From assembly GCA_964560085.1 (NCBI GenBank), contig CAZLKF010000002.1:152649-216648 (forward strand): a DNA stretch of 64,000 nucleotides, given 5' to 3'. Positions 26,201-35,543 of the stretch are shown here, one piece after another (the stretch's first letter is position 1; each line of letters begins with the position of its first letter). The translations under genes were made by a program, and so were the position numbers. This DNA comes from RUG11241 sp964560085. GTDB lineage: Bacteria > Bacillota_I > Bacilli_A > RF39 > UBA660. A model generated the notes under the pieces. It ran no database searches. It saw only the letters and a list, made by a program, of their open reading frames with translations, and was not told where the DNA came from.

Positions 26201-28250
26201 TAATTGTGCTAGTCGAGTTATAAACGTCACAAATGCAAAAATAAATCCAACTAATATTACAATATTTGCAAGTTCAAAAATTTCTTTAGGGCAAACAGAA
26301 GAAGTTAAAGTTTATTTTACTCCGTTTAATACAACAGAAAGAAATGTAACAATTACAAGTTCTGATAATTCAATATTGTCAGTATCAGGAACAAGAATAA
26401 CGGCACGTCGTCAAGGAACAGTTTCTTTAGTTGCCAAAATTAATAATGTTGTTTCTAGACCTATCACAGTTGAAGTTGTCGGAATTGACACAAAGCCACC
26501 GACAGTTTCTATTACTACTAGTAATATTGTTGATTCTGGCAGTGGAAAAATGCAGTATGTTTATTTCACAACTTATGATCAAGAAAGCAATGTTATTCTA
26601 AATTATAATCTTGTGAAAGGAAGCACATGCAATCCAACAAAAGTTTTGAACAATAATACAAGAAATGCCCAAGCAGCAATCTCTATTAATAGTGGAGGCA
26701 CTTATACAGCATGTGCTAAAGCGGTTGATGCAACAAATCATGAAGCAATTGCTTCAAAAACAATTACGGTTAATTTACCGCTTGCTGGAAGTGTTAATTG
26801 TATAGTGTCGGGAACTACAAATGGTAATTTAGTTATTGGTGGAGAAGTAAAAGCAATTGTGAGATGTAGTTCAACGGAAACAATAACGATAAAATCAAAC
26901 ACTTTAAATGCAACTAACGTTACAGCAACAGCGACAAGCAATGTATTTAATACTTCAACTATGCATACAGCAACATTCAATGTTACGATTAAAGGAGCAG
27001 CATCAGGAACAGGAACTGTTCGTTTACCAGCAGGTGCAATAACAACAACAAGTGGAGCAAATGCCATGATTGTGATTGGAACATTTAATGTTTATGCTCC
27101 AAGTTCAGATATTCCAACACCATCTATTTATTTTGCATGCCAAGGAAATGCTTATAATGGTAACACAGTTTGCCCTTATAGTGTGGGTGTTAGAGTTTCT
27201 AACGTGCCGACATCGGTCGAAGCTGTTGCAACTTGTGTCACAACTTCTACAAGTTGTTCACCAACTAATACTACTTCCACAGCTTCAATTTCAACATCAG
27301 GAACTTACACTGCTTGTGCAGCATATCGTGTTAAAGGAGTTTTTGGCCCGACAACTTGTAAAAAAATAACAGCACGAATTGATAAAACAGCAATTCCTGA
27401 AGTCATAAAACCAACCATCGCGATAACTGCCTCAGAAGCAGGAACTAATACTTGGACCAATTTTAGAGGACTAATTTCAATTGTTGTTAGCGATGATAAA
27501 GATAAAACAAGTGTTGTATTTAATTGTACTGGAATTAGTTGTGGTCAAAATGGAACCTCTTCCTCAACAAAATTTAGTCGAGGACTAATTATTAATGAAA
27601 ATGGAACTTATACGATATCAGTTACAGCAACAGATAGTGATGGTAATAAATCAAGTTTGAGCAAAACCTTTATATTCAATAAAATTGATAAAACGTCGCC
27701 AACTTGCAAATTAACATTTTCTAGCAATACTTTAACAGCTACAGTAACAGAAACAGGAAGTGGAATAGCTACTTACGATGATTGGTATCGCAACGGTTCC
27801 AATGTATTTAGAAAAACAGGTGTAAGTAGTTCAGGCACTTATAGTTTTACAGTCAAAGATACTGCTGGAAATGTAGGAATATGCTCAGGCACTTTAAGTG
27901 TTAGTTATTCTTGTAGTGATTCAACATATTCATATTCATCTTCAAGTGGAAATTGTACAAAAGTAACAATTAGACCATGGGGTGAATGGCAGAATAGTGG
28001 TACAACAAGAGTTCAATATCAACCAGCAACTTATCCGACTAGAACAACAAGTAACACTAATGAAGCTTATAGTTATTTTAGAGTTGATGGTTTAGAAATA
28101 TGCAATTCATTCGGATTAGAAAATCCATGTTATGTTAAAACTACTTATAAAAGAACCCGCAATGCTCCGTGCCCAGATAATGGTGTTATTCAAAATACAA
28201 CATATTGTTACTATACAATGACTAGAAAAACTAATTACACTTTTAAATAG
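23295..28250 (+). CDS. giant cell-surface protein with Ig-like (Big_2) domains, paralogue 1
   Basis: A 1651-aa protein of unknown function. The N-terminus MESEDRKPIFTRK is cytoplasmic, followed by one membrane segment (about residues 14-33), so the rest is outside the cell. Three bacterial Ig-like (Big_2) domains follow (about residues 43-125, 130-212, 223-310), each with the (V/I)SVD..G.(V/I).... .G...I motif. Then come a Pro/Ser/Thr linker and many further Ig-like modules. The protein is rich in cysteines that recur in pairs, suggesting disulphides. There is no LPXTG or C-terminal anchor. The C-terminal block (PWGEW ... CYYTM) is shared with the next gene. It is likely an adhesin or envelope structure. 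Confidence 0.8.
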   Translation: MESEDRKPIFTRKLILIILGIILLVLIVFLLLRNCGKKETNYNVQQITISPSAIGLKIGQNQQLYANVLPSDAQDRSVIWSSSDDTIVSVDANGLVTAIKEGIATITALARDGYGATGQAIVTVGTNLPELEQIQLNKETYNVKVGKTVLVELTPIPTTAEIKDIKYIIYDDTIASVDSSGTIRGLKVGTTTLNVVANEGKVSAIATVNVTKTQTVVVIPPTRVEVTGIIFPSEGCYKLKVGNSYTLAATTTPNNATNPSLKWETSDANIASVDASGTIIGKKQGTVIIKATATSGVYSTFTIKVISSGSEGSCTAPQPSTPSTPGTTPSIKIPAETITPVGVKTEETINTTYNKTNYEIQIIGLLTSTTLNNGANGWLQSANCEISLGGTIPPHYKATYSYRGKNVEFRTRATVSDIESGGITVTVNVYSLKAECADNSDLSSCEAQVIETKSATVCNTLTSGKKTYPINIDNEKPTCSLDYNYESLNNNLILNATDTGGSGLSKVIWENGEQTTLTSSGIARTINDAFNAGTRKFLATVYDQAGNVGTCGIRIDNLNANGSKLTLSELTSDLLNVRLSIGKTTMYLGESTTISVVGVYANGDEIDLTANAEIDSVTLQTYVNLSNRGRTLTFTSGDIFGTNENKKSLSFSVTVLGKQSNVVSLTLLKQGKVTCTIKPGQKYETLRGTWYKGESGVSCAVDNVSSGLRVEKIGVCFADKNGVCTPSLKTSAGNASAGQITGQGKICYNYQTSDLTISTIECSKLYNFDNAAPTCNVSINNSYFEYIINDHLDSSGLNQLTGANSYNWTNGITAQGLTFRYNGNNKPLNTDKVSDLVGNIGACKVPTITDSDLKQMQNEATAEDKYCQVKIDSSVIGEYWITNEQGYIVLNPNPSVQFKATFSQGEGCNLPITQSLLGAIKNFDASTSLNYRWSSSNQNVMTLRGSGSNVEGIATGNGTTTIQVCVGTNNCASRVINVTNAKINPTNITIFASSKISLGQTEEVKVYFTPFNTTERNVTITSSDNSILSVSGTRITARRQGTVSLVAKINNVVSRPITVEVVGIDTKPPTVSITTSNIVDSGSGKMQYVYFTTYDQESNVILNYNLVKGSTCNPTKVLNNNTRNAQAAISINSGGTYTACAKAVDATNHEAIASKTITVNLPLAGSVNCIVSGTTNGNLVIGGEVKAIVRCSSTETITIKSNTLNATNVTATATSNVFNTSTMHTATFNVTIKGAASGTGTVRLPAGAITTTSGANAMIVIGTFNVYAPSSDIPTPSIYFACQGNAYNGNTVCPYSVGVRVSNVPTSVEAVATCVTTSTSCSPTNTTSTASISTSGTYTACAAYRVKGVFGPTTCKKITARIDKTAIPEVIKPTIAITASEAGTNTWTNFRGLISIVVSDDKDKTSVVFNCTGISCGQNGTSSSTKFSRGLIINENGTYTISVTATDSDGNKSSLSKTFIFNKIDKTSPTCKLTFSSNTLTATVTETGSGIATYDDWYRNGSNVFRKTGVSSSGTYSFTVKDTAGNVGICSGTLSVSYSCSDSTYSYSSSSGNCTKVTIRPWGEWQNSGTTRVQYQPATYPTRTTSNTNEAYSYFRVDGLEICNSFGLENPCYVKTTYKRTRNAPCPDNGVIQNTTYCYYTMTRKTNYTFK

Positions 28251-28257
28251 TGATTGA

Positions 28258-28287
28258 AACTCGGAAATTAAAAATTCCGAGTTTTAT
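28258..28287 (+). terminator. intrinsic terminator after surface protein 1
   Basis: A stem AACTCGGAAATT/AATTCCGAGTT followed by T-rich sequence. Confidence 0.8.
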
Positions 28288-28349
28288 AATGAAAAGTTAA
28301 CTTTAAAAGATTTTGACTTTTTGAATTGCAAATTTTGTCGACATATGTC

Positions 28350-28378
28350 TTGACCAAAGAAGAAAATAATTGTACAAT
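28350..28378 (+). promoter_or_regulatory. sigma-A promoter of surface protein 2
   Basis: TTGACC (28350-28355), a 17-base spacer and TACAAT (28373-28378). It shows that the second paralogue is transcribed independently of the first. Confidence 0.8.
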
Positions 28379-28405
28379 TATGTTAATAATAGAGAGAGGG
28401 ATAAA

Positions 28406-31400
28406 ATGGAAAGTGAAGATAGAAAACCCATATTTACAAAAAAATTAGTATTAGGAATACTAGCTGCAATATTATTAATACTAATAATTTTTTTGTTATT
28501 AAGAAATTGTGGAAAATCAGGAGAGGATTATAAAGTTTCACATATATCATTATCACCAACTTCGTTCGGATTGAAAATAGGTGAAATGATGCAAGTATCA
28601 GCTGCTGTATTACCAAGCGATGCTCAAGACCAAAGAGTAACTTGGTCATCGAGCAATTCTAGTGTAGCATCAGTAGAACAAAATGGAGTTGTAACTGGTA
28701 TTGCAGAAGGAACAGCGACAATTACGGCAACAGCTTTAGATGGTAGTGGGGTAACAGGACAAACTTATGTAACAGTTGGTTCAAATGTCCCAACTTTAGA
28801 TCAACTTCAATTGAATAAAACAAGTTATAACATAAAAGTCGGAAAAACTGTGGTTGTTGAAGTAACTCCAGTGCCTGTAGCTGCAAATTTGGGAGAATTA
28901 ACATTCAATATTGCAAATACATCAATTGCAACCGTTGATGCATATGGAGTAATAAAAGGAATAGCAGAAGGAACAACTTCTATTACTGTAACTTCATCAA
29001 TCAACAATGTATCAGCAACATCAGTTGTTAAAGTAAGCAAAAATTCAACAACTGTTGTTGTACCACCCACAACTATAAAAGTTGTAGCAATTGATTTTAC
29101 TTCTGATGGTTGCTATCAAATGAAGGTGGGTAACAAATATTCAATAAATGCTCAAATTAAACCAACCAATGCAACTGATCAAAATCTTGTTTGGGAAAGT
29201 TCGGATAAAAATATTGCAATTGTTGATGGATCAGGGGTTGTCACAGCAATAAAGACAGGAACAGTTACAATAAAAGCAACAGCAACAAGTAATGTATATA
29301 ACACATATACTATTAAAGTGATATCTAGTGGTTCCGAAGGTTCATGTAGAGCAATAACACCTAGTCAACCTTCTAGTGGTGGTGGAACTAGAACTCCAAG
29401 TACTAAAACTGATACGGTAACTGATTATGGTATAAAAACAGAGGATAATTTATCATTTAAAATAGAAGATGGAAAAAATAATAATACAGAAACAAAAGTA
29501 AATATAACTGGTACAATAGTTGCAGACAATCAACTTACAAGTTATTCTGCTTGGATAAATAGCGCAGAGTGTATTGTTGAAATTGGTGGAGGTATTGAGA
29601 ATTTTAGATATACAGCAACAGCAAATGGTGAATCGATTCATAGAGATCGCGCAATAGTGAAAATGACAGATCCAGATGGTGTAAAAGTGTGCGTCACAAC
29701 TTATTCGATGGATACATCTTCAGCTGCAAGTGGATTAGATAATGTTTTACAAACTGATTGTGCAACAGTATGTAAATTTAATAAGAAGAATTTAGTAATA
29801 GAACTTGATCAAGAAAAGCCAAGTTGTACAATATCGGATTTTAGGTTATCTAATAATGATGAATATTCATTTACTGTTAACGGGACAGATATAGGCAGTG
29901 GAGTTTCATCAATTAGTTATAAAGGAACAGAAAAAAAAGTAAATAATGAGGCAACCAAATCTGTTGAATTTAGTACAAAAATTACTAGTAGTGCTCCTGC
30001 TCGATATACAGCAACTGTTCATGATGCTGCAGGAAATAGCGGGACTTGCTCTGCTGAATATAATCCAGCTAATAGTGAATTAACAACAGTAGATTCATCA
30101 GCAGCAGTTGTCACAAAATTAGAATCTTCTATAGTTCAATCAACTTTATTTAAGGATGATATAACAAAAATTATAAGTGATACGACTGATGATTCTAATG
30201 CAACTTATCGAGTAATTAGCAATTTAACTTATGAGTCAAGTAATACATCGGTTGTATCTGTAGATAGTGATGGTACTGTAAAAGCATTGGCTGACGAAGA
30301 TGCAACAGTCACGATAACAATAAGGTACGTAAGCTCTAAAGGAGTGGTAAGTGATACAGTTATCGTAAACGTTAAAAAAGGTGTAACACCACAATGCAAT
30401 TTTGAATTAGGAGAACCTCACCAAACTGGAATTAGTGGAGAATGGCATACCGGAACTATTGGCATCCAATGTAGCTTACCAGATGATTCAAAAATAAAGA
30501 TAACTGGCATTGGTATTTGTTTTGGCTCGGAAAATTGTGATCCTAAATTGTCGAAAAAGAATGCAACTTTAGCATCAACTACATTGTCAAATGTAACAGG
30601 CGAAGGATTTTTACGATACAAATATACAACTTCATCTGGTTATGAGGGAGTAGGCCAATCAAGTTACATTAAAGTAGATAATACGAAACCATCATGTAAA
30701 ATAAGAATTAACGGAGCTTCAGTGGAATATGTTATAGGTAGTGAGGACTCGGGTTATAACAAAATTAATATTTCAGATGGTTATTCGAAAACATATAGTG
30801 ATACTAGAACTCTAGATCCTATTAATATTCCGTATAACGGGAAAAAAGATAAGGCTGTAACAATAACTGATATGGTAGGTTTAACTGGCGGTTGTACTAA
30901 GACAATAACTGATAGTGAAGCAGCTTCTATGACGGATATTTTATTAAATAATAAACAAGGGAAGTTTTATATTGAAACTTCAGGTTTAAATGATTCCTTT
31001 TGGGTTTATAACACATCAACTGGAAGAGTTGAATTAAAGCATAACAGCCCAACTATTACATTTGAAGCAAAGCCGTATCCTAGTTCAGTTCCAACAACAT
31101 CTTTATTAGGAGCAATCAAAAAATTAGAAGATGCTAGTGGGTCTGGTGGATATACATGGACTAATAGTAATTCGGGATTAATAACATTAAGTTCTACTTC
31201 TGGCACAAGAGTGACAGCAACAGTTAATAACACACAAACGGCAATGAAGGGTGGAAGTGCTACTATAAAAGCAACATCAAATGTTAATCCATCACTTACT
31301 GCCGAAGTAACAATTACAATTCCTGCAGCAACAATCCCTGTTACAGGATTATCTTTGGGATATATTCCAAGCACTTTAACTGCTGGAAAGAGTGTTGATG

Positions 31401-33445
31401 TGAGTATTATATATTCACCTTATAATGTTACAGAAAAGAAAGCAACATTAGTTTCTACAGATGGCAATGTTCTTACTGTTAGTGGGAATACTATAACTGC
31501 TAAGCCTGGTGTTTCAAATAAGACTGCCCAAGTATATGCGAAATATGGCGATTTAGAATCAAAAAGAGTAACAATAACAGTAACAGGCGAAGATACCAGC
31601 ATTCCAACAATTAATGTGACTGAGCCGCAGTTATTTGAATTAGGAAATTACTATATATTTTCATTTGTAGGAAATGATAAAGATAGTAAAGTTAAGATAT
31701 ATTATAATACTACTTCAGGAACGTCATGTACTCCTTCTAATCAAAAATCCGGAGATAGTAGAACATTGCAAATTGGCGGTTCTATAAGGTCTAATGGAAC
31801 ATATACTGTTTGCGCTTATGCTGAAGACGAGGCAGGTAACAAGTCAGAAACATATAAGAAAACATATTATATAAAAGGAATTGCAGAGGTATTGAAAGCA
31901 ACATTTAATTGTGGTGGTCAAACAAGTATGAGATCTTGTAATTCTTATCAACAAGCAGGGTGTACAGTAACTGCTCCATCTTGTACAAAATCTGGTTATA
32001 AATTTAATGGTTGGGCAACATCACCAGTGTATTCAATTGGTAGTATGTCAACCTCGTTTAAAATAACAAAAAATGGTGTTACATATTATGCAACATTTGG
32101 TTCGACCGGTGATTATAAGCTAACATTTAATTGTAATGGAACAGTAACTACTAAAAAATGTACACCAGTATCAGGTAAAAACAGTTGTGATATAACTCCA
32201 CCTTCGTGTAGTAAAGCAGGATATACATTTAATGGTTGGTCTACAAATTCAAGTGCATCAAGTGGGATAACGCAAAGTCCAATGGCAGTTATTTCTAACA
32301 TTAATGGAACAACTTATTATGCGACATGGTCTCAAGGTACATTACCAACATATACAGCAACGTTTAAACCAAATGGAGGAAAATGCCTTGGTTCAACTAC
32401 AAATATAACGCAAACTTGCACAGTCGCAAGCGGAAAAACATCATGTTATGTAAATGCACCAATTTGTGAAAAAGAAGGATATACATTTAATGGTTGGGGA
32501 GTAACTGCAATTGGTAGTTTAATTGAAATAAATTCTAATAAGACATATACTGCATTATGGAAATTAAACACTGCAACAACGTTGAGTGCAAATTATATGT
32601 GCAACGGCAATAAAATTTCTAGAAGTTGTGAACTAGTAGGAACTAATAAATTTTGTACGGTAACCCCTCCTTCATGTGCTAAATCAGGATATACATTTGT
32701 TGGATGGAATAAAAGTGCTACGGCTACTACAGGGATTTCTCAACCAGGGATATTGATGAGTCCTACTCTAGGAATGAGCGCAGGAACTCCAAATTATTAT
32801 GCTATATTTGTTGCAAAACCAACTTGTTCAATATCTCTAAGTGGAACATCTCCATTAATAGCAACCGTTAATGCACCTGGTGGTGTAGCATCTTATGGTT
32901 GGGGCTCAAATGGTAATGGTACGGCATATAATGGAACATATAGATTGGCAGTTATTAATTCAGGAACGTATACATTTACTGTTAAGGATAATTATGGTAG
33001 TCAAGGAACATGTTCAATAACATTATCTAGCAGTACATCTTGTCCTTCTGGAACATCAGCGATTTCTAATGGGAAATGCTGTCCAACTGGTTATGGACTT
33101 GTATCTTCACGTAGTACAACTAAATGTTTAAAATTGTATGGTATTGGTGAACCAAATTATTCATCATGGAGTTTGTCTTCAATAACGTATCATGAAACAG
33201 AACCAGCATGTAAATCAAGGTCCTCTGTAGAAAGTGCAGGAGGTTTTGAATATTGCACAATTGGTACAATAAGTTCATGGTCTGCTTGTTCTGGCTATGG
33301 TTTAGATGCTCCTTGTTATAGAAAGAATGCTTATAAACGTTCAATTGTTAGTAGAACATGTCCTTCTGGAACAAAAGATTATAGTGGATATTGTTATTAT
33401 GAAGCAACTATGCAAAATAAAAAAACAACATTATATGTACGATGA
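28406..33445 (+). CDS. giant cell-surface protein with Big_2 and InlB-like repeats, paralogue 2
   Basis: A 1679-aa paralogue of the preceding gene, with almost the same N-terminus (MESEDRKPIFTKK), membrane anchor and three Big_2 domains. Its distal part differs: about residues 1160-1480 hold four tandem repeats of the Listeria-Bacteroides (InlB B-repeat) type. These are recognised by SGYTFNGW and closing YYATF/ALW, each preceded by a C-x-VTPPSC-like cysteine pattern. The C-terminal block (SSWS ... GYCYYEA) matches paralogue 1. The start is placed at 28406 behind AGAGAGGG; an upstream ATG adds 12 codons without a ribosome site. It is probably an adhesin; no ligand can be inferred. Confidence 0.8.
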   Translation: MESEDRKPIFTKKLVLGILAAILLILIIFLLLRNCGKSGEDYKVSHISLSPTSFGLKIGEMMQVSAAVLPSDAQDQRVTWSSSNSSVASVEQNGVVTGIAEGTATITATALDGSGVTGQTYVTVGSNVPTLDQLQLNKTSYNIKVGKTVVVEVTPVPVAANLGELTFNIANTSIATVDAYGVIKGIAEGTTSITVTSSINNVSATSVVKVSKNSTTVVVPPTTIKVVAIDFTSDGCYQMKVGNKYSINAQIKPTNATDQNLVWESSDKNIAIVDGSGVVTAIKTGTVTIKATATSNVYNTYTIKVISSGSEGSCRAITPSQPSSGGGTRTPSTKTDTVTDYGIKTEDNLSFKIEDGKNNNTETKVNITGTIVADNQLTSYSAWINSAECIVEIGGGIENFRYTATANGESIHRDRAIVKMTDPDGVKVCVTTYSMDTSSAASGLDNVLQTDCATVCKFNKKNLVIELDQEKPSCTISDFRLSNNDEYSFTVNGTDIGSGVSSISYKGTEKKVNNEATKSVEFSTKITSSAPARYTATVHDAAGNSGTCSAEYNPANSELTTVDSSAAVVTKLESSIVQSTLFKDDITKIISDTTDDSNATYRVISNLTYESSNTSVVSVDSDGTVKALADEDATVTITIRYVSSKGVVSDTVIVNVKKGVTPQCNFELGEPHQTGISGEWHTGTIGIQCSLPDDSKIKITGIGICFGSENCDPKLSKKNATLASTTLSNVTGEGFLRYKYTTSSGYEGVGQSSYIKVDNTKPSCKIRINGASVEYVIGSEDSGYNKINISDGYSKTYSDTRTLDPINIPYNGKKDKAVTITDMVGLTGGCTKTITDSEAASMTDILLNNKQGKFYIETSGLNDSFWVYNTSTGRVELKHNSPTITFEAKPYPSSVPTTSLLGAIKKLEDASGSGGYTWTNSNSGLITLSSTSGTRVTATVNNTQTAMKGGSATIKATSNVNPSLTAEVTITIPAATIPVTGLSLGYIPSTLTAGKSVDVSIIYSPYNVTEKKATLVSTDGNVLTVSGNTITAKPGVSNKTAQVYAKYGDLESKRVTITVTGEDTSIPTINVTEPQLFELGNYYIFSFVGNDKDSKVKIYYNTTSGTSCTPSNQKSGDSRTLQIGGSIRSNGTYTVCAYAEDEAGNKSETYKKTYYIKGIAEVLKATFNCGGQTSMRSCNSYQQAGCTVTAPSCTKSGYKFNGWATSPVYSIGSMSTSFKITKNGVTYYATFGSTGDYKLTFNCNGTVTTKKCTPVSGKNSCDITPPSCSKAGYTFNGWSTNSSASSGITQSPMAVISNINGTTYYATWSQGTLPTYTATFKPNGGKCLGSTTNITQTCTVASGKTSCYVNAPICEKEGYTFNGWGVTAIGSLIEINSNKTYTALWKLNTATTLSANYMCNGNKISRSCELVGTNKFCTVTPPSCAKSGYTFVGWNKSATATTGISQPGILMSPTLGMSAGTPNYYAIFVAKPTCSISLSGTSPLIATVNAPGGVASYGWGSNGNGTAYNGTYRLAVINSGTYTFTVKDNYGSQGTCSITLSSSTSCPSGTSAISNGKCCPTGYGLVSSRSTTKCLKLYGIGEPNYSSWSLSSITYHETEPACKSRSSVESAGGFEYCTIGTISSWSACSGYGLDAPCYRKNAYKRSIVSRTCPSGTKDYSGYCYYEATMQNKKTTLYVR

Positions 33446-33459
33446 TAATATAATAATTA

Positions 33460-33491
33460 AAACCTCAAAAAAAACATTTTGAGGTTTTTTT
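33460..33491 (+). terminator. intrinsic terminator after surface protein 2
   Basis: A 10-bp stem AACCTCAAAA/TTTTGAGGTT followed by a run of T. Confidence 0.85.
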
Positions 33492-33547
33492 ATTGTTCTA
33501 AAGTAATACTTATGTTAGAATTAAAATAGATATTATAGAGGTGTGAT

Positions 33548-34855
33548 ATGATAGATTTTTTAAGTACGGTTGATAACTATGTTTGGATAATTGCAGCCAT
33601 TTTAATACTGATATCCGGAGTTTATTTTACTTTTAAGTTAAAGTTTGTTCAATTTAATTTTAAAAGGATGTTTAAGTCGTTAAATACTAAAAGTGATAAT
33701 AAAGATTCAATAAGTCCTAAACAAGCATTGATGATGGTTCTAGCTGGAAGAATAGGGGTTGGCTCTATATCTGGAGTTGCTTTAGCAATTTATACAGGTG
33801 GAGTTGGTTCCATTTTTTGGATGTGGATTTCAGCATTGTTTGCAGTAACAAATTGTTTTGGCGAAACTGTTTTAGGTATTAAATATAAAGAAAAAGATGA
33901 AGGAAATATATATAGAGGTGGACCAAGTTATTACATAAAGAAGGGTCTTAAAAACAAAAAATTATCAATAATTTATGCCATAGTTTTATTAGTGTGTTAT
34001 GTAGGAGGATTTTTATCTATTCAATCAAATACAATAACAAAATCTTCGATTGAATTATTTAATATAAGTCAATATGCTATTGCTATAATTTTATCAATCA
34101 TAGTATTTGTAATTATTTTTGGTGGTGTCAAAAAAATATCTGATGTTACAAGTAAATTGGTACCATTAATGATGATTATGTATATAACAACCGGTGCTTA
34201 TATCTTAATATGCAATGCTTCTAGTATTCCTGCAATGTTTATTGATATTGTTTCTTCAGCATTTAGTCCTAAGGCTATAGCAGGAGGATTTTTAGGTACA
34301 TTTATAATTGGTATTCAAAGAGGAATATTTTCTAATGAAGCGGGAATGGGAACAGGAAGTATTGCATCTTCTACTGTTGATAGTGACGAATCTGCTAAAC
34401 AAGGATATATTCAAATGTTAGGTGTTTATATAACGACAATGTTGATATGTACAGCAACTGCCATAATAATAATGACGTCAGATTATCAAACTTTGCATTT
34501 GTTAGATGTTAATGGTATTGAAATAACTCAATATGCATTTTCTTATCATCTTGGCAATATTGGCAATATTGTCGTATTTATTTCAATAGTTTTGTTTGCT
34601 TTTTCAACAATTCTAACAGGTTATTATTATAGTGAATCAAATTTAAAATTTCTTTTCAACGGAATTAATAAAAGACAATCAATACTAATAAAGTTAGCAA
34701 TAGTAATAGTGGTTTTCCTTGGATGTATAATATCACCAACTCTTTTATGGAAATTTGTCGATGTCTTAGCAGCTATACTTGTAATTATAAACATATACAC
34801 ATTATTAAAACTTAGAAAAGAAATAAAAAAAGAATATTTGAACTATAAAGAATAA
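33548..34855 (+). CDS. sodium:alanine/glycine symporter (AGCS family)
   Basis: A 435-aa membrane protein with about ten or eleven hydrophobic segments. The AGCS signature region reads ALMMVLAGRIGVGSISGVAL, with IYRGGPSYYIKKGL and QRGIFSNEAGMGTGSIAS later; the last of these is a highly conserved family motif. It imports alanine or glycine with sodium. It is flanked by a terminator upstream, and ung follows within 34 bases. The exact substrate cannot be read from sequence. Confidence 0.9.
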   Translation: MIDFLSTVDNYVWIIAAILILISGVYFTFKLKFVQFNFKRMFKSLNTKSDNKDSISPKQALMMVLAGRIGVGSISGVALAIYTGGVGSIFWMWISALFAVTNCFGETVLGIKYKEKDEGNIYRGGPSYYIKKGLKNKKLSIIYAIVLLVCYVGGFLSIQSNTITKSSIELFNISQYAIAIILSIIVFVIIFGGVKKISDVTSKLVPLMMIMYITTGAYILICNASSIPAMFIDIVSSAFSPKAIAGGFLGTFIIGIQRGIFSNEAGMGTGSIASSTVDSDESAKQGYIQMLGVYITTMLICTATAIIIMTSDYQTLHLLDVNGIEITQYAFSYHLGNIGNIVVFISIVLFAFSTILTGYYYSESNLKFLFNGINKRQSILIKLAIVIVVFLGCIISPTLLWKFVDVLAAILVIINIYTLLKLRKEIKKEYLNYKE

Positions 34856-34888
34856 AATGTGATAAAATATATGAAATGAAGTGATAAT

Positions 34889-35542
34889 ATGATATTTAAT
34901 GAAAAATGGGATTTATTATTAAAAGACGAATTAGCTAAAGAATATTTTAAAAATCTTGGGAAGTTTGTTAAGAAAGAATATGAAACGAAAGCAATTTATC
35001 CACAGTATAAAAGTATTTTTAATGCACTTCGTTATACAGATTATGACAAAGTCAAAGTTGTTATATTAGGTCAAGATCCTTACCATGGTGAAAATGAAGC
35101 ACACGGTCTATCATTTTCGGTTTTAGATGGTGTTAGAAGACCTCCATCTTTAGATAATATCTTTAAAGAACTTTATAATGATTTAGGTATAAAGAGAGTT
35201 AACAATAATTTGACAGATTGGGCTTATCAAGGCATTTTGTTACTAAATAGTGTTCTAACTGTTGAAAAAGACAAGGCGTTTTCACATAAAGATAAAGGAT
35301 GGGAAATATTTACTGACACAATTATTCGTAAACTAAATGATAGAAATGACCCGGTTATTTTTGTCCTTTGGGGAGCATCAGCAAGGAATAAGAAAGAATT
35401 GATTGATTTATCAAAACATTATGTAATTGAAAGTGCACATCCATCACCATTATCAGCCAACAGAGGATTTTTTGGCTCAAAACCATTTTCACGCATAAAT
35501 AGAATATTAAAGGAAAATAATAAAAAAGAAATTGAGTGGTAA
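34889..35542 (+). CDS. ung: uracil-DNA glycosylase
   Basis: A 217-aa family 1 enzyme. The water-activating loop GQDPYHGENEAHGLSFSV contains the catalytic Asp, and the minor-groove loop HPSPLSANRGFFG contains the catalytic His. It excises uracil from DNA to start base-excision repair. The end of ung runs into the ribosome site of tilS (GAGTGG). Confidence 0.97.
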   Translation: MIFNEKWDLLLKDELAKEYFKNLGKFVKKEYETKAIYPQYKSIFNALRYTDYDKVKVVILGQDPYHGENEAHGLSFSVLDGVRRPPSLDNIFKELYNDLGIKRVNNNLTDWAYQGILLLNSVLTVEKDKAFSHKDKGWEIFTDTIIRKLNDRNDPVIFVLWGASARNKKELIDLSKHYVIESAHPSPLSANRGFFGSKPFSRINRILKENNKKEIEW

Positions 35543-35543
35543 A

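Noticed and set aside
24379..33344. Antisense ORFs of 60-122 codons inside the two giant surface-protein genes.
   Set aside because: They are shadows of the repetitive Thr/Ser/Asn-rich coding strand. They have no ribosome sites or family motifs.
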